NCBI GenBank assembly: GCA_029975645.1
Contig: JARKOU010000038.1
Span: forward strand, 1 to 40,358
DNA from: Actinomycetales bacterium
Lineage (GTDB): Bacteria; Actinomycetota; Actinomycetes; Actinomycetales; JAHECE01
Reading direction: 5' to 3'
DNA length: 40,358 nucleotides
Shown piece by piece: positions 26,679-34,842 of this stretch. Each line of letters starts with the position of its first letter. The stretch's first letter is position 1. The notes beneath the pieces are model-generated. The model was not told where the DNA came from. It searched no databases and worked only from the letters and a program-made list of their open reading frames with translations. The translations under genes and the position numbers were made by a program.

Positions 26679-26713
26679 CGAAGGGCCCGCACCTCGGAGG
26701 TGCGGGCCCTTCG
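26679..26713. terminator. Bidirectional terminator, 16-bp perfect stem
   Basis: Perfect 16-base arms (26679-26694 and 26698-26713, starting CGAAGGGCCCGCACCT) surround a three-base loop CGG. The hairpin lies between the converging spermidine-synthase-like gene and the cold-shock gene, so it can serve both. Confidence 0.9.
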
Positions 26714-26742
26714 TGAGTATGGCGCGCCGTGCGCGTACCGGG

Positions 26743-26946
26743 TCAGGCCGGGCGGACGTTCTCCGCCTGCGGGCCCTTCGGACCCTGCGTGATCTCGAAC
26801 TCGACCCGCTGGGCCTCCTCGAGCGTGCGGTAGCCGTCGGACTGGATGGCGGAGTAGTGAACGAAGACGTCAGCGCCGCCGCCGTCCTGCGCGATGAATC
26901 CGTAGCCCTTCTCGGCGTTGAACCACTTGACGGTTCCCTGAGCCAT
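26743..26946 (-). CDS. Cold-shock domain protein (CspA family)
   Basis: The 67-aa single-domain protein binds single-stranded RNA/DNA and acts as an RNA chaperone. Both nucleic-acid-binding motifs are present: RNP1-like KGYGFIAQ and RNP2-like VFVHYSAIQ, within [17 protein letters not shown]. The end ([15 protein letters not shown]) is typical of actinobacterial Csp proteins. The ATG at 26946 has GGAAGGA about ten bases upstream. A predicted promoter 145-172 bases upstream gives the long 5' leader common in csp genes. Confidence 0.97.
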   Translation of the reverse strand: MAQGTVKWFNAEKGYGFIAQDGGGADVFVHYSAIQSDGYRTLEEAQRVEFEITQGPKGPQAENVRPA

Positions 26947-27090
26947 GTTCTGCGTGTCCTTCCGGGGACGTGTGTGGGACCGACCCTTCGCCGGTCCCGT
27001 CGTGCCGCAATGCCTCGTCCCACGTGGTGCTCGGTCGGACACGGAGCGGAGGTTCCGTCCGCCCGCCGTCGGGATCCTTGCGGAACCCGG

Positions 27091-27118
27091 GTCTTACGTA
27101 AGCGAATTGCCACTGCAA
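27091..27118 (-). promoter_or_regulatory. Possible promoter of the cold-shock gene
   Basis: On the minus strand TTGCAG (27118-27113) and TAAGAC (27096-27091) are 16 bases apart. Transcription from here would give an untranslated leader of about 135-140 bases. The match to consensus is moderate. Confidence 0.4.
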
Positions 27119-27199
27119 CGGCGAACAGTGTGGCACGAACGCGGGGGGGTTGCCACCGTCGCTGCCGATCTCTCATGACCCGAGACCGTGACCGCGCGC

Positions 27200-28144
27200 T
27201 CAGGCGCCCGCACCACCGGAGGCCTCGCCGTCGGCGCTCCCGCCGTCCCGCGCCTGCTCGGCGAGGAACGCCTCGAACTCCGCCCCGATCTCCTCGGCCG
27301 TGGGTAGCGGCGTGGGCTCGGCGAGCAGGCTCGCCCGGTCCCCGCTCCTGGCGAAGGCATCGAACTGCTGCTCGAGGGCATGCACTACCGCGCCGATCTC
27401 GGGCGACTCGGCCACCTGGCGGTCGATCGCCTCGGCCACCTCGCGCCCGGCAGCCTCCAGGTCCCCGACGGGGAGGGTCAGCCCGGTCCGGCGGGCGATC
27501 TGACGCACCAGCTCCGCCGCCGCCGGCGGGTAGTCCATCTGTGCCAGGTAGTGGGGCACGTTGGCTGCAAAGCCGAGCGCGTCGTGACCGCGCTGGCCGA
27601 GCCTGAGCTCGAGGAGTGCCGCGGCGCTGCCCGGCACCTGGACCGTCCCGAAGAACGCCGGGTGTCCGGCCACGAGGTCCGGCCTGGTCGCGTGGGCGGT
27701 GACGGTGATGGGTCGCGTGTGCGGCACGCCCATCGGGATGCCGTGCACCCCGATCGTGGTCTCGACCCCGAACGCCTCGACGAGCCTGATCATGGCCTCC
27801 GTGAACCGCTCCCACTGGACGTCCGGCTCGGCTCCGTGGAGGAGGAAGAACGGGTTCCCGGTGGCGTCCCGGACGAGGTCGATCGCGATGACCGGCGCCT
27901 CGAACTCGGTCCAGCCTGTCGATTCGAACGTCATCGCGGGGCGGCGACCGCGGTAGTCCACCAACTGGTCGACGTCGAACGTCACCACGCGCCGGGCGCG
28001 CAGCGTCTCCCTGAGGTGGGATGAGACGAGCGCGCCGGCGCTGCCCGCATCCATCATTCCCTGGAGCGTGTGGACCAGCACGGGGACGCGCTCGCCAGGG
28101 CGGGCGTCTGCGTCGATCCGGTACAGGGCATCGGGGTCCAGCAC
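27200..28144 (-). CDS. PAC2 family protein (proteasome assembly chaperone-like)
   Basis: The 314-aa protein shows the PAC2-family pattern seen across Actinobacteria: VLVHTLQGMMDAGSAGALVSSHL near the start, VVTFDVDQLVDYRGRRPAMTFE, FLLHGAEPDVQWERF, GIHGIPMGVPHTRPITVTAHAT-like text (here VHGIPMGVPHTRPITVT) and LGFAANVPHYLAQMDYPPAA. The fold resembles archaeal/eukaryotic proteasome assembly chaperones, but the bacterial role is unknown. I chose the GTG at 28144, preceded by GGAAGGAG; a longer frame to 28261 lacks family similarity. The C-terminus (from about 285) is Ala/Gly/Glu-rich and likely disordered. Confidence 0.93.
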   Translation of the reverse strand: MLDPDALYRIDADARPGERVPVLVHTLQGMMDAGSAGALVSSHLRETLRARRVVTFDVDQLVDYRGRRPAMTFESTGWTEFEAPVIAIDLVRDATGNPFFLLHGAEPDVQWERFTEAMIRLVEAFGVETTIGVHGIPMGVPHTRPITVTAHATRPDLVAGHPAFFGTVQVPGSAAALLELRLGQRGHDALGFAANVPHYLAQMDYPPAAAELVRQIARRTGLTLPVGDLEAAGREVAEAIDRQVAESPEIGAVVHALEQQFDAFARSGDRASLLAEPTPLPTAEEIGAEFEAFLAEQARDGGSADGEASGGAGA

Positions 28145-28391
28145 CGTGGTCTCCTTCCTCGCGTCGTTCACACGACAACGAGGCTCACGCCCCGTCCATT
28201 CCGCGCCGAGCCCAGCGCGCCCGGGCTGAGGTCTCTCCCGCCACGCCACGGCCGGAGACACCTGGTAGCCCGGAAGCGCCTGGTAGCCGGATGCCTGCGG
28301 ACACCGGAAGGCTTCGGGTGGCCCGCGGCGCGCCGTCGTCGGATAATGGACGGCCGCTCCCGCCGACGGGCAGGAGCCCGGAGGAGGCCAG

Positions 28392-30764
28392 GTGACAGAC
28401 GATCGAGCCGCCCCGGCGACGGGCGACGTCGCCGCGGCACCTCGGCTCCACGAGGAGCAGGACCGGCTCGACGTCGTCTACGCCCGGCTGGACGAACTGC
28501 GCACCCAGACCGCGGCGCGCCTCGCGGAGGTCCGTCGGGCGGGACCGTCCGGGTCCCCCCAGAACCGGTCCGAGCGTGACGCATTCGCGACGCTGTACGA
28601 GGACCGGCTGGCGCAGCTGCGTGCGGTCGAGGAGCGCCTGGTGTTCGGGCGCCTGTACCTGCGGTCCGACCCGTCGCGCTTCATCGGCCGGATCGGGATC
28701 TCGGACGCCGAGCACGTCCCGCTGCTGACCGATTGGCGGGCGCCTGCCGCCCGCCCGTTCTACCAGGCCACAGCCGCCCGACCGGGGGACGTGGTCCGGC
28801 GTCGGCACCTCCAGACGCGCGCCCGCCGCGTCACGGGCGTGGAGGACGAGGTGCTCGACCTCGAGCACCTCGCGGAGGAGTCGCTCCCCGACCTGGCCGG
28901 CGAGGGCGCCCTGATGGCGGCCCTGAACGAGCACCGCACGGGCCGGATGAGCGACATCGTCGCCACGATCCAGGCCGAGCAGGACGCCATCATCCGAGAC
29001 GACCTCACGGGCGTGCTCGTGGTGGAGGGCGGACCCGGGACGGGCAAGACCGCCGTCGCACTGCACCGCGCCGCCTTCCTCCTCTACGCCCACCGCGAGA
29101 AGCTCGAGCGCTCAGGCGTGCTCCTGGTGGGGCCCAGCCGCGTGTTCCTCCGCTACATCGAGCAGGTGCTGCCCTCCCTCGGTGAGACGGGCGTGGTGGC
29201 GACCACGATCGGGGACCTCGTGCCCGGTATCCGGGCCACGGCCACGGAACCGGACGCAGTGGCCCGGATCAAGGGCCGGCTCGTCATGGCACGCGTGATC
29301 GCCCGGGCTGTCCGCGCACGAGAGCGCGTCCCCGACGCGCCCCAGGTGATCCGGGTGGGCTCGCGCCGTCTGCTCGTCCTCCCCGAGGACGTCCGTGACG
29401 CGCAGGCGAAGGCGAGACGCGCGAGCGCCGCGCACAACCAGGCTCGTGTGACGTTCGTCCGATCGATGCTCGGCCGCCTGGCGAGGCAGTACGCGGACGC
29501 GATCGGCGGCTCGATCGCGCCGGAGGACCTGGCCGACCTGGCCGAGGAGATCCGCACCACCCGGGACGCGCGCATCGCCCTCAATCTCGCCTGGATGCCG
29601 CTCTCGCCGCAGGGGCTCCTCGAGGATCTCTACGCGAAGCCCGCCAAGTTGGCGGAGGCTGCCCCGGAGATGTCGGAGCGCGAGCGCGCGCTCCTGGCGC
29701 GCGAGCGCGGCGCGGGGTGGACCGAGGCCGACGTCCCCCTCCTCGACGAGGCCGCCGAGCTCGTGGGCGAGGACGACGCCGCCGCACGCGCCCAGACGCG
29801 AGCCGAGGCCGCCCGTCGCGAGCAGGAGGTCGCCTACGCCCGGGAGATGCTCGCGGCCGGCGGTGCCGGCGGTGGGCTGGTCTCCGCGGAGATGGTCGCC
29901 GAGCGTTTCGCCGAACATGCGCCGTCGCTCACCACCGCCGAGCGGGCCGCCTCCGACCGCACGTGGACGTACGGCCACGTGATCGTGGACGAAGCCCAGG
30001 AGCTCTCACCGATGGCCTGGCGCGCGCTGCTGCGCCGGATCCCGACGCGGTCGATGACGATCGTGGGCGACCTCGCGCAGGCGACCGGTCGCGGCGCCCC
30101 GTCCTGGGACGCCGTGCTGGACCGTCCGCTCCGCGGCGCCTGGCGCGCGTCCGTCCTGACCGTCAACTACCGCACACCGGCCTCGATCATGGACCTCGCC
30201 ACCGCGGTCGCCGCCCGCGCGGGTCATCCCACGAGCCCCGTCCGTTCGGTGCGCGACCTCCCCGACGCCGTCCGCCTCACGCGGGCGGTGGACGACGGCG
30301 ACGCCCCGTTCGAACGCCTCGCCGAGGCCGTGGTCGACGCCGTCCGCACCGAGCTGACGGCGCTCGACGGCGGCACGGTGGCCGTCGTCGCCCCGTCCAC
30401 GCGGCGTCAGGCCCTCGAGGACGCGGTCGCTCGCGCGGCGCTCGGTTCGCCCGACCTGGCCGACGCCGTCACGCCGCGCCAGGGCGACCCGTTGTCCGCC
30501 CGGGTGGTGGTCCTCGACCCGGTCGGGAGCAAGGGGCTCGAGTTCGACGTCGTGATCCTCGTCGAACCGGTCGAGATCGCCGAAGCCGGCGAACCGGGCG
30601 GCGCCCCGCGCGCCGGCGGCCCGGCGCGACGGGGGAGGCAACCGGGCGCGGTCGAGTTGCCGCGCGCCAGCGACCTCTACGTCGCGATGACCCGCGCGAC
30701 CCGGCGCCTCCACGTGGTCCATGCCCGTGACCTGCCGCCGGGGTTCGCCTCCCCCGGAGTGTGA
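28392..30764 (+). CDS. helD: HelD/HelR-type RNA polymerase recycling helicase
   Basis: The 790-aa SF1 ATPase is related to UvrD/Rep but has the HelD layout: an N-terminal coiled-coil arm (about 18-90, EEQDRLDVVYARLDELR), a split ATPase domain with Walker A GGPGTGKT (213-220), Walker B VIVDEAQE (about 529-536), motif III-like IVGDLAQATGRG, and the late motifs VGSKGLEFDVVI and LYVAMTRATRRL. HelD enters the RNA polymerase channels to free stalled enzyme; actinobacterial HelR proteins also give rifamycin tolerance. The GTG at 28392 has GAGGAGG close upstream. A GATAAT at 28342-28347 is a possible -10. No rifamycin-associated element is seen upstream. Confidence 0.92.
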   Translation: MTDDRAAPATGDVAAAPRLHEEQDRLDVVYARLDELRTQTAARLAEVRRAGPSGSPQNRSERDAFATLYEDRLAQLRAVEERLVFGRLYLRSDPSRFIGRIGISDAEHVPLLTDWRAPAARPFYQATAARPGDVVRRRHLQTRARRVTGVEDEVLDLEHLAEESLPDLAGEGALMAALNEHRTGRMSDIVATIQAEQDAIIRDDLTGVLVVEGGPGTGKTAVALHRAAFLLYAHREKLERSGVLLVGPSRVFLRYIEQVLPSLGETGVVATTIGDLVPGIRATATEPDAVARIKGRLVMARVIARAVRARERVPDAPQVIRVGSRRLLVLPEDVRDAQAKARRASAAHNQARVTFVRSMLGRLARQYADAIGGSIAPEDLADLAEEIRTTRDARIALNLAWMPLSPQGLLEDLYAKPAKLAEAAPEMSERERALLARERGAGWTEADVPLLDEAAELVGEDDAAARAQTRAEAARREQEVAYAREMLAAGGAGGGLVSAEMVAERFAEHAPSLTTAERAASDRTWTYGHVIVDEAQELSPMAWRALLRRIPTRSMTIVGDLAQATGRGAPSWDAVLDRPLRGAWRASVLTVNYRTPASIMDLATAVAARAGHPTSPVRSVRDLPDAVRLTRAVDDGDAPFERLAEAVVDAVRTELTALDGGTVAVVAPSTRRQALEDAVARAALGSPDLADAVTPRQGDPLSARVVVLDPVGSKGLEFDVVILVEPVEIAEAGEPGGAPRAGGPARRGRQPGAVELPRASDLYVAMTRATRRLHVVHARDLPPGFASPGV

Positions 30765-30813
30765 CCACCGGCACGCGGTCCCGGTTTGGCCGCCCGAGGC
30801 GGTTCGGGGGACC

Positions 30814-32025
30814 ATGACCGGCGTGCTGCGTGCCCTGCTCCTCGAGAGCCTCCACCCGCTGGCCACCCGCATCCTGACCTCGGCGGGCATCGAGGTGTCC
30901 GCCCATCAGGGCGCGATGGACGAGGACGAGTTGATCGCCGCTCTCGACGGCGTGCAGGTGCTCGGTATCCGGTCCAAGACGCATGTGACGGAGCGGGTCC
31001 TGGAGCACGCGCCGGACCTCCTGGTGGTGGGCGCGTACTGCATCGGGACCAATCAGATCGACCTGGCGGGCGCCGCCCACCGGGGCGTCGCCGCATTCAA
31101 CGCGCCGTTCTCCAACACCCGGTCGGTGGTGGAACTGGCGGTCGGGGAGATCATCGCCCTCACCCGCAGGCTCACCGAGCGCGACAAGGCGCTGCACGCC
31201 GGAGTCTGGGACAAGTCGGCGGAGGGCGCGCACGAAGTCCGCGGCCGCACCCTCGGGATCGTGGGCTACGGCAACATCGGCAGCCAGTTGTCCGTAGTGG
31301 CCGAGGCCCTGGGCATGTCCGTGGTCTTCTACGACACGGCCGAGAAGCTCGCGCTCGGCAACGCCCGCCGCATGGACACGATCGAGGACCTCCTCGCGGT
31401 CTCGGACGTCGTCTCCCTGCACGTGGACGGCCGCGCGGGGAACGCCGGGATGTTCGGCCGTGACCGCTTCGCGCAGATGAAGCGAGGGGCGATCTTCCTC
31501 AACCTCTCCCGCGGGTTCCTCGTGGACTACGCCGCCCTTCGCGACGCGCTCGTGGCAGGCCACGTCACGGGGGCCGCCGTGGACGTCTTCCCGCACGAGC
31601 CGAAGTCGCGAGGCGACGAGTTCGACAGCGACCTGCGTGGCCTGCCCAACGTCATCCTCACCCCGCACATCGGCGGATCCACGGAGGAGGCGCAGGAGAA
31701 CATCGGGCTCTTCGTCTCGGGCAAGATCCGGGACTACCTGGTCCACGGCACCACGGGGCTGAGCGTCAACCTGCCGATGCTCGGACTCGAGCACAGCAAC
31801 GAGCGGGCCCACCGCATCGCGCACCTGCACCGCAACACCCCGGGCGTGCTCGCGCTGGTGAACCAGACGTTCGCCGAGCACGGCGCCAACATCGAGGGGC
31901 AAATGCTCGCCACGCGTGGCGAGTTCGGCTACGTGGTCACCGACATCGGCTCCGCGTTGCCCGACGACGCCGTCGCAGCCCTCGAGCAGATGCCGGACAC
32001 CATCCGCCTGCGCGTCCTGAGCTGA
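30814..32025 (+). CDS. serA: D-3-phosphoglycerate dehydrogenase, short ACT-type
   Basis: SerA oxidises 3-phosphoglycerate, the first step of serine synthesis. The 403-aa protein matches the E. coli-type enzyme (about 410 aa), not the longer mycobacterial type with an extra domain. It has the NAD-binding loop GYGNIG (151-156), active-site R233 (NLSRG) and H285 (TPHIGGST), and a C-terminal ACT domain (about 332-403) for serine feedback. The ATG at 30814 follows a G-rich site and lies 49 bases after helD, so read-through is possible. A terminator follows at 32026. Confidence 0.95.
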   Translation: MTGVLRALLLESLHPLATRILTSAGIEVSAHQGAMDEDELIAALDGVQVLGIRSKTHVTERVLEHAPDLLVVGAYCIGTNQIDLAGAAHRGVAAFNAPFSNTRSVVELAVGEIIALTRRLTERDKALHAGVWDKSAEGAHEVRGRTLGIVGYGNIGSQLSVVAEALGMSVVFYDTAEKLALGNARRMDTIEDLLAVSDVVSLHVDGRAGNAGMFGRDRFAQMKRGAIFLNLSRGFLVDYAALRDALVAGHVTGAAVDVFPHEPKSRGDEFDSDLRGLPNVILTPHIGGSTEEAQENIGLFVSGKIRDYLVHGTTGLSVNLPMLGLEHSNERAHRIAHLHRNTPGVLALVNQTFAEHGANIEGQMLATRGEFGYVVTDIGSALPDDAVAALEQMPDTIRLRVLS

Positions 32026-32059
32026 CCGGCCCGCCTGTCCTGATCTGAGGGCGGGCCGG
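32026..32059. terminator. Terminator hairpin between serA and the DUF5302 gene
   Basis: Perfect 10-base arms CCGGCCCGCC (32026-32035) and GGCGGGCCGG (32050-32059) enclose a 14-base loop. It starts right after the serA stop and lies between converging genes. No T-tract follows, as is common in GC-rich Actinobacteria. Confidence 0.7.
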
Positions 32060-32127
32060 GCCGCACGGGCCGTGTGCTCCGCGTGATCGGCGCACACCCT
32101 CGCGCGCGGACCGGGCCTCGACCGGGC

Positions 32128-32556
32128 TCAGCCCGACTTGCGGCGGAACATCCGCGCGCCGCCGCCGCTGACCTCGGACCCGTGGACCGATCCCGTGTTC
32201 CGGGCCGCCGTGGCGCTGCGGTGTGCGGCCGCGTTCTTGCGCTCGAGCGCTTCGCGGAACCGCTCCTTCGCGGCCTCCTTGTCCCCTCCGCCGTCCTCGC
32301 GCGTGGTGGACTCCTTCGCGCTCTCGGGTTCGGTCCCCCCGGCCGAACCCCCAGCCTTCGCGGACGTCTTCGCGATCTCCGGTCCGGTCCCCCCGGCCGA
32401 ACCCCCGGCCTTCGCGGAGGTCTTCGCGCTCTCCGGCGCACCGCTCGCGTCCGCGCGACTCGTTGGCGCCGACGACGTCGCCGGCGCGCCGGTGCGGCCG
32501 ACGTCCGGTGTCTCCGCGAGCGCCTTCTTCTTCGCCTGTGCCTTCTCACCGCTCAC
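32128..32556 (-). CDS. DUF5302 family protein, Ala/Lys/Gly-rich
   Basis: The 142-aa protein is low-complexity in its first 90 residues and has a conserved-looking end, KERFREALERKNAAAH, then GGGARMFRRKSG, that fits the actinobacterial DUF5302 family. Function is unknown. The middle holds an 18-residue unit (AKTSAKAGGSAGGT plus four) repeated twice. The basic, Ala/Lys-rich character recalls nucleic-acid-binding tails, but that is a guess. I chose the GTG at 32556 with GGGAGG eight bases upstream. Confidence 0.78.
   Translation of the reverse strand: MSGEKAQAKKKALAETPDVGRTGAPATSSAPTSRADASGAPESAKTSAKAGGSAGGTGPEIAKTSAKAGGSAGGTEPESAKESTTREDGGGDKEAAKERFREALERKNAAAHRSATAARNTGSVHGSEVSGGGARMFRRKSG
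32331..32438. repeat. 54-bp tandem repeat, two copies, inside the DUF5302 gene
   Basis: The unit starting CGGTCCCCCCGGCCGAACCC occurs at 32331-32384 and 32385-32438 with few differences. The 54-base period keeps the reading frame (18 codons), so copy number can change without breaking the gene. Confidence 0.8.
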
Positions 32557-32704
32557 GGCGGCCACCTCCCTTGGTCGGGCGCACGCACCGCGCGCCACCG
32601 CCGCGCGATCCCACGCGGCGTCCCGTCTCGTGCCTCAGCCTGCACCGATACCGTCCGCGCCGCCAGCGGATTCGTCGCTCCTCCCCTGGCGGGGGGCTTG
32701 ATCG

Positions 32705-33172
32705 TCAGGAACCCGACGCACTCTTGCTGTGCTCGGCGCGGAGCGCGGTGATCGCTGCCTCGAAGTCCTCGAGAGAGGAGAAGGCGCGGTAGACGCTCGC
32801 GAAGCGCAGGTAGGCGACCTCGTCGAGCTCACGCAGCGGGCCGAGGATGCTCAGGCCCACCTCGTGCGCGTCGATCTCGGCGGCGCCAGTGCTCCGGATG
32901 GACTCCTCGACCTGCTGCGCAAGCAGCGCGAGGTCATCCTCGGACACGGGACGGCCCTGGCACGCCTTGCGCACGCCCGAGATCACTTTGGCGCGGCTGA
33001 ACGGCTCGGTGGCTCCGGAACGTTTGACCACCGTGAGGCTCGACGTCTCGACGGTGGTGAACCTGCGCCCGCATTGCGGGCACTGGCGACGACGACGGAT
33101 CGAGGCGCCGTCGTCGGCCGTGCGAGAGTCCACGACGCGCGAGTCGTCGTAGCGGCAGAACGGACAGCGCAC
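32705..33172 (-). CDS. nrdR: Transcriptional repressor NrdR
   Basis: NrdR represses ribonucleotide reductase genes in response to ATP/dATP. The 155-aa protein has the N-terminal zinc ribbon (CPFC at 3-6 and CPQC about 28 residues later), the following GRRFTTVE segment and an ATP-cone domain (about 48-138, [24 protein letters not shown]). The GTG at 33172 gives the standard MRCPFC start and has an AGG-type site upstream. It is on the same strand as the LysM gene, 191 bases downstream of it; nrdR beside lexA is a common actinobacterial arrangement. No reductase gene is in the window. Confidence 0.97.
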   Translation of the reverse strand: MRCPFCRYDDSRVVDSRTADDGASIRRRRQCPQCGRRFTTVETSSLTVVKRSGATEPFSRAKVISGVRKACQGRPVSEDDLALLAQQVEESIRSTGAAEIDAHEVGLSILGPLRELDEVAYLRFASVYRAFSSLEDFEAAITALRAEHSKSASGS

Positions 33173-33363
33173 GGCTCCACCTCCCGCCGATGCCGTTCCA
33201 CGCGTGGTGCGTCGGTCCCCCGGGCCAATCCCGGCCGTCGGCACGATAGGCGGGAGATCACCGGCTTCGCAAGACGCCCGGCCGACGAGCCGGGCGTGGC
33301 CCGAGGCGGGGGCTCCATGGGCACGAAGGTGCTCCGTGACCTGCACGGCGCCGGGCATCCGGC

Positions 33364-33738
33364 TCACCGTTCCGGCAGGAGCAGCGCGTCACCGGACCGG
33401 AGGTCGACCGACTCCATCTGGTTCAGCCGCTGGATCTCGCGGACGACGTCCCTCAGGTCCTCCCCGGGCGCGGCGACCCGCTGCGCAATGGTCCACAAGG
33501 ACTCCCCGGGCGCCACGATCACCTCGACGGTGCGCTGCGCCGGCTCCTCCGTCGCGGCGAACGCTCGGCCCCCCACCATGCCCAACGCACCCGCGCCCAG
33601 GATCGCGATCGCGACGATCAGGCGCCGTCCTCTGGGCGACAGCCGGACGTGCTCGGGCGCTGCGTTCCGGGGCGTGACCCGCACCCGAACGCCTCGCGCG
33701 CCGTCGCCGGTCTCCGGCCGGATCGCACTCGTGCTCAT
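33364..33738 (-). CDS. LysM-domain membrane protein, candidate SOS division inhibitor
   Basis: The 124-aa protein has a basic cytoplasmic tail (1-38), one membrane segment (about 40-59, [22 protein letters not shown]) and an extracellular LysM peptidoglycan-binding domain (about 71-122, [23 protein letters not shown]). It is divergent from lexA across a gap with SOS-box-like sites. The same layout is known for YneA of Bacillus and ChiZ (Rv2719c) of Mycobacterium, SOS-induced proteins that block septation. No hydrolase domain is present. The ATG at 33738 has AGGAG six bases upstream. The division-inhibitor role is inference from context and topology. Confidence 0.9.
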   Translation of the reverse strand: MSTSAIRPETGDGARGVRVRVTPRNAAPEHVRLSPRGRRLIVAIAILGAGALGMVGGRAFAATEEPAQRTVEVIVAPGESLWTIAQRVAAPGEDLRDVVREIQRLNQMESVDLRSGDALLLPER

Positions 33739-33765
33739 GGTCCTCTCCTTCACGCTCATCCCGAC

Positions 33766-33781
33766 TCGAACTGCTGTGCGT
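33766..33781. promoter_or_regulatory. Weak SOS-box-like site, LysM-gene side
   Basis: TCGAACTGCTGTGCGT has a perfect left half (TCGAAC) but only four of six matches on the right. It directly abuts the better site at 33781. It may be a low-affinity LexA site or chance. Confidence 0.35.
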
Positions 33782-33796
33782 CGAACATCTGTTGTG
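33781..33796. promoter_or_regulatory. Probable LexA box between LysM gene and lexA
   Basis: TCGAACATCTGTTGTG keeps the left half-site and the inner A-N2-TGTT of the actinobacterial consensus. It lies immediately downstream of a possible TACTGT -10 for the LysM gene (33803-33798, minus strand), so LexA would cover the start of transcription. Confidence 0.65.
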
Positions 33797-33803
33797 GACA
33801 GTA

Positions 33804-33833
33804 GCGCGTCGAGACGCGCCGTGTCGAGACACG
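33804..33833. repeat. Paired palindromes between the two SOS boxes
   Basis: GCGCGTC-GA-GACGCGC (33804-33819) and CGTGTC-GA-GACACG (33820-33833) are two adjacent palindromes that share the core GTCGAGAC, 15 bases apart. They do not match the LexA consensus and could bind another regulator of lexA and the LysM gene. Confidence 0.6.
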
Positions 33834-33834
33834 C

Positions 33835-33850
33835 TCGAACAGATGTTTGG
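33835..33850. promoter_or_regulatory. Probable LexA box on the lexA side
   Basis: TCGAACAGATGTTTGG fits TCGAACA-N2-TGTTCGA at most positions. It overlaps the predicted -35 of lexA, which is the expected place for autorepression. Confidence 0.7.
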
Positions 33851-33876
33851 GATTCGGACGGGGATTCGACTAACCT
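33847..33876 (+). promoter_or_regulatory. Possible lexA promoter
   Basis: TTGGGA (33847-33852) and TAACCT (33871-33876) are 18 bases apart. Transcription would start near 33883, leaving a leader of about 120 bases. The -35 is inside the SOS box. Confidence 0.4.
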
Positions 33877-34001
33877 CATGCCCAGCACCTCAGCACCGAC
33901 CACTGACATCCACGCCGGGAGCCGGTGCGCAGGGGTGAAGGCCGCGACGGACACGGCGCACGGCAGGGGCGCGGACGTCGCAGAGGAGAGAAGGGAACGC
34001 C

Positions 34002-34757
34002 GTGAGCGCATCAGGGGACGAGGGCCGGACGGCCACCACATCCGCAACCGACGAAGGATCGACCGAGGGCGCATCCGTGCATGCGCTCCCGGACCGCACC
34101 GAAGGAGGGGATGGCCTGACACCGCGCCAACGCCTGGTGCTCGAGACCATTCGTTCCGCCGTCGAGAAGCGTGGCTACCCCCCGAGCATGCGGGAGATCG
34201 GCGAGGCCGTAGGGCTGACCAGCCCGTCGAGCGTCAAGCACCAGCTGATGGCGCTCGAGCGCAAGGGATACGTGCGCCGCGATCCGCACCGGCCACGGGC
34301 GATCGAGATCGTCATGCCGGATGACGCCCGCGGCGTCGTCTCGGCTTCGGGCCCCCTCCGCGAGGCAACCGAGCGGGTGCCGTCCCCGTCGTACGTGCCG
34401 GTGGTCGGCCGCATCGCGGCGGGCGGCCCCATCCTCGCGGAACAGGTGGTCGAGGACGTCTTCCCCTTGCCTCGACAACTCGTCGGCGAGGGAGAGCTCT
34501 TCCTCCTGCGCGTGGTGGGTGACTCGATGATCGATGCCGCGATCTGCGACGGCGACTGGGTGGTGGTACGCCGGCAGCCGCTCGCCGAGAACGGGGAGAT
34601 CGTGGCCGCCATGATCGAGGGTGAGGCCACCGTGAAGAGCCTGCGCCAACGCGACGGGCACGTGTGGCTGATGCCGGCGAACGCCGCCTACGCGCCGATC
34701 CCGGCGGACGACGTCACCATCCTCGGTCGGGTGGTCGCCGTTCTGCGCAGTCTGTAG
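34002..34757 (+). CDS. lexA: SOS repressor LexA
   Basis: LexA represses the SOS regulon and cleaves itself when RecA filaments form. The 251-aa protein has a 38-residue N-terminal extension common in Actinobacteria, a winged-helix DNA-binding domain (about 39-104, [29 protein letters not shown]), the Ala140-Gly141 cleavage site in RIAAGG, and a peptidase S24 domain with catalytic S175 (VGDSMID) and K212 (TVKSL). The GTG at 34002 has GAGAAGGG upstream. Divergent from the LysM gene, convergent with ldh, with a shared terminator after its stop. Confidence 0.97.
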   Translation: MSASGDEGRTATTSATDEGSTEGASVHALPDRTEGGDGLTPRQRLVLETIRSAVEKRGYPPSMREIGEAVGLTSPSSVKHQLMALERKGYVRRDPHRPRAIEIVMPDDARGVVSASGPLREATERVPSPSYVPVVGRIAAGGPILAEQVVEDVFPLPRQLVGEGELFLLRVVGDSMIDAAICDGDWVVVRRQPLAENGEIVAAMIEGEATVKSLRQRDGHVWLMPANAAYAPIPADDVTILGRVVAVLRSL

Positions 34758-34777
34758 CGTCCGCAGCGCCTGCACGC

Positions 34778-34819
34778 CGAACGGGCGGCCGCCGGGAGTA
34801 TCCGGCGGCCGCCCGTTCG
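34778..34819. terminator. Bidirectional terminator between lexA and ldh
   Basis: Perfect 18-base arms (34778-34795 and 34802-34819, CGAACGGGCGGCCGCCGG and its complement) enclose the loop GAGTAT. The hairpin lies 21 bases after the lexA stop and 24 bases after the ldh stop on the other strand, so it can end both transcripts. Confidence 0.92.
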
Positions 34820-34842
34820 AAGAGGTCGATCGAGGGCGTCGC

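Noticed and set aside
28145-28391. Rifamycin-associated element upstream of helD
   Set aside because: I looked for the inverted-repeat element described for HelR-type genes and found no convincing match.
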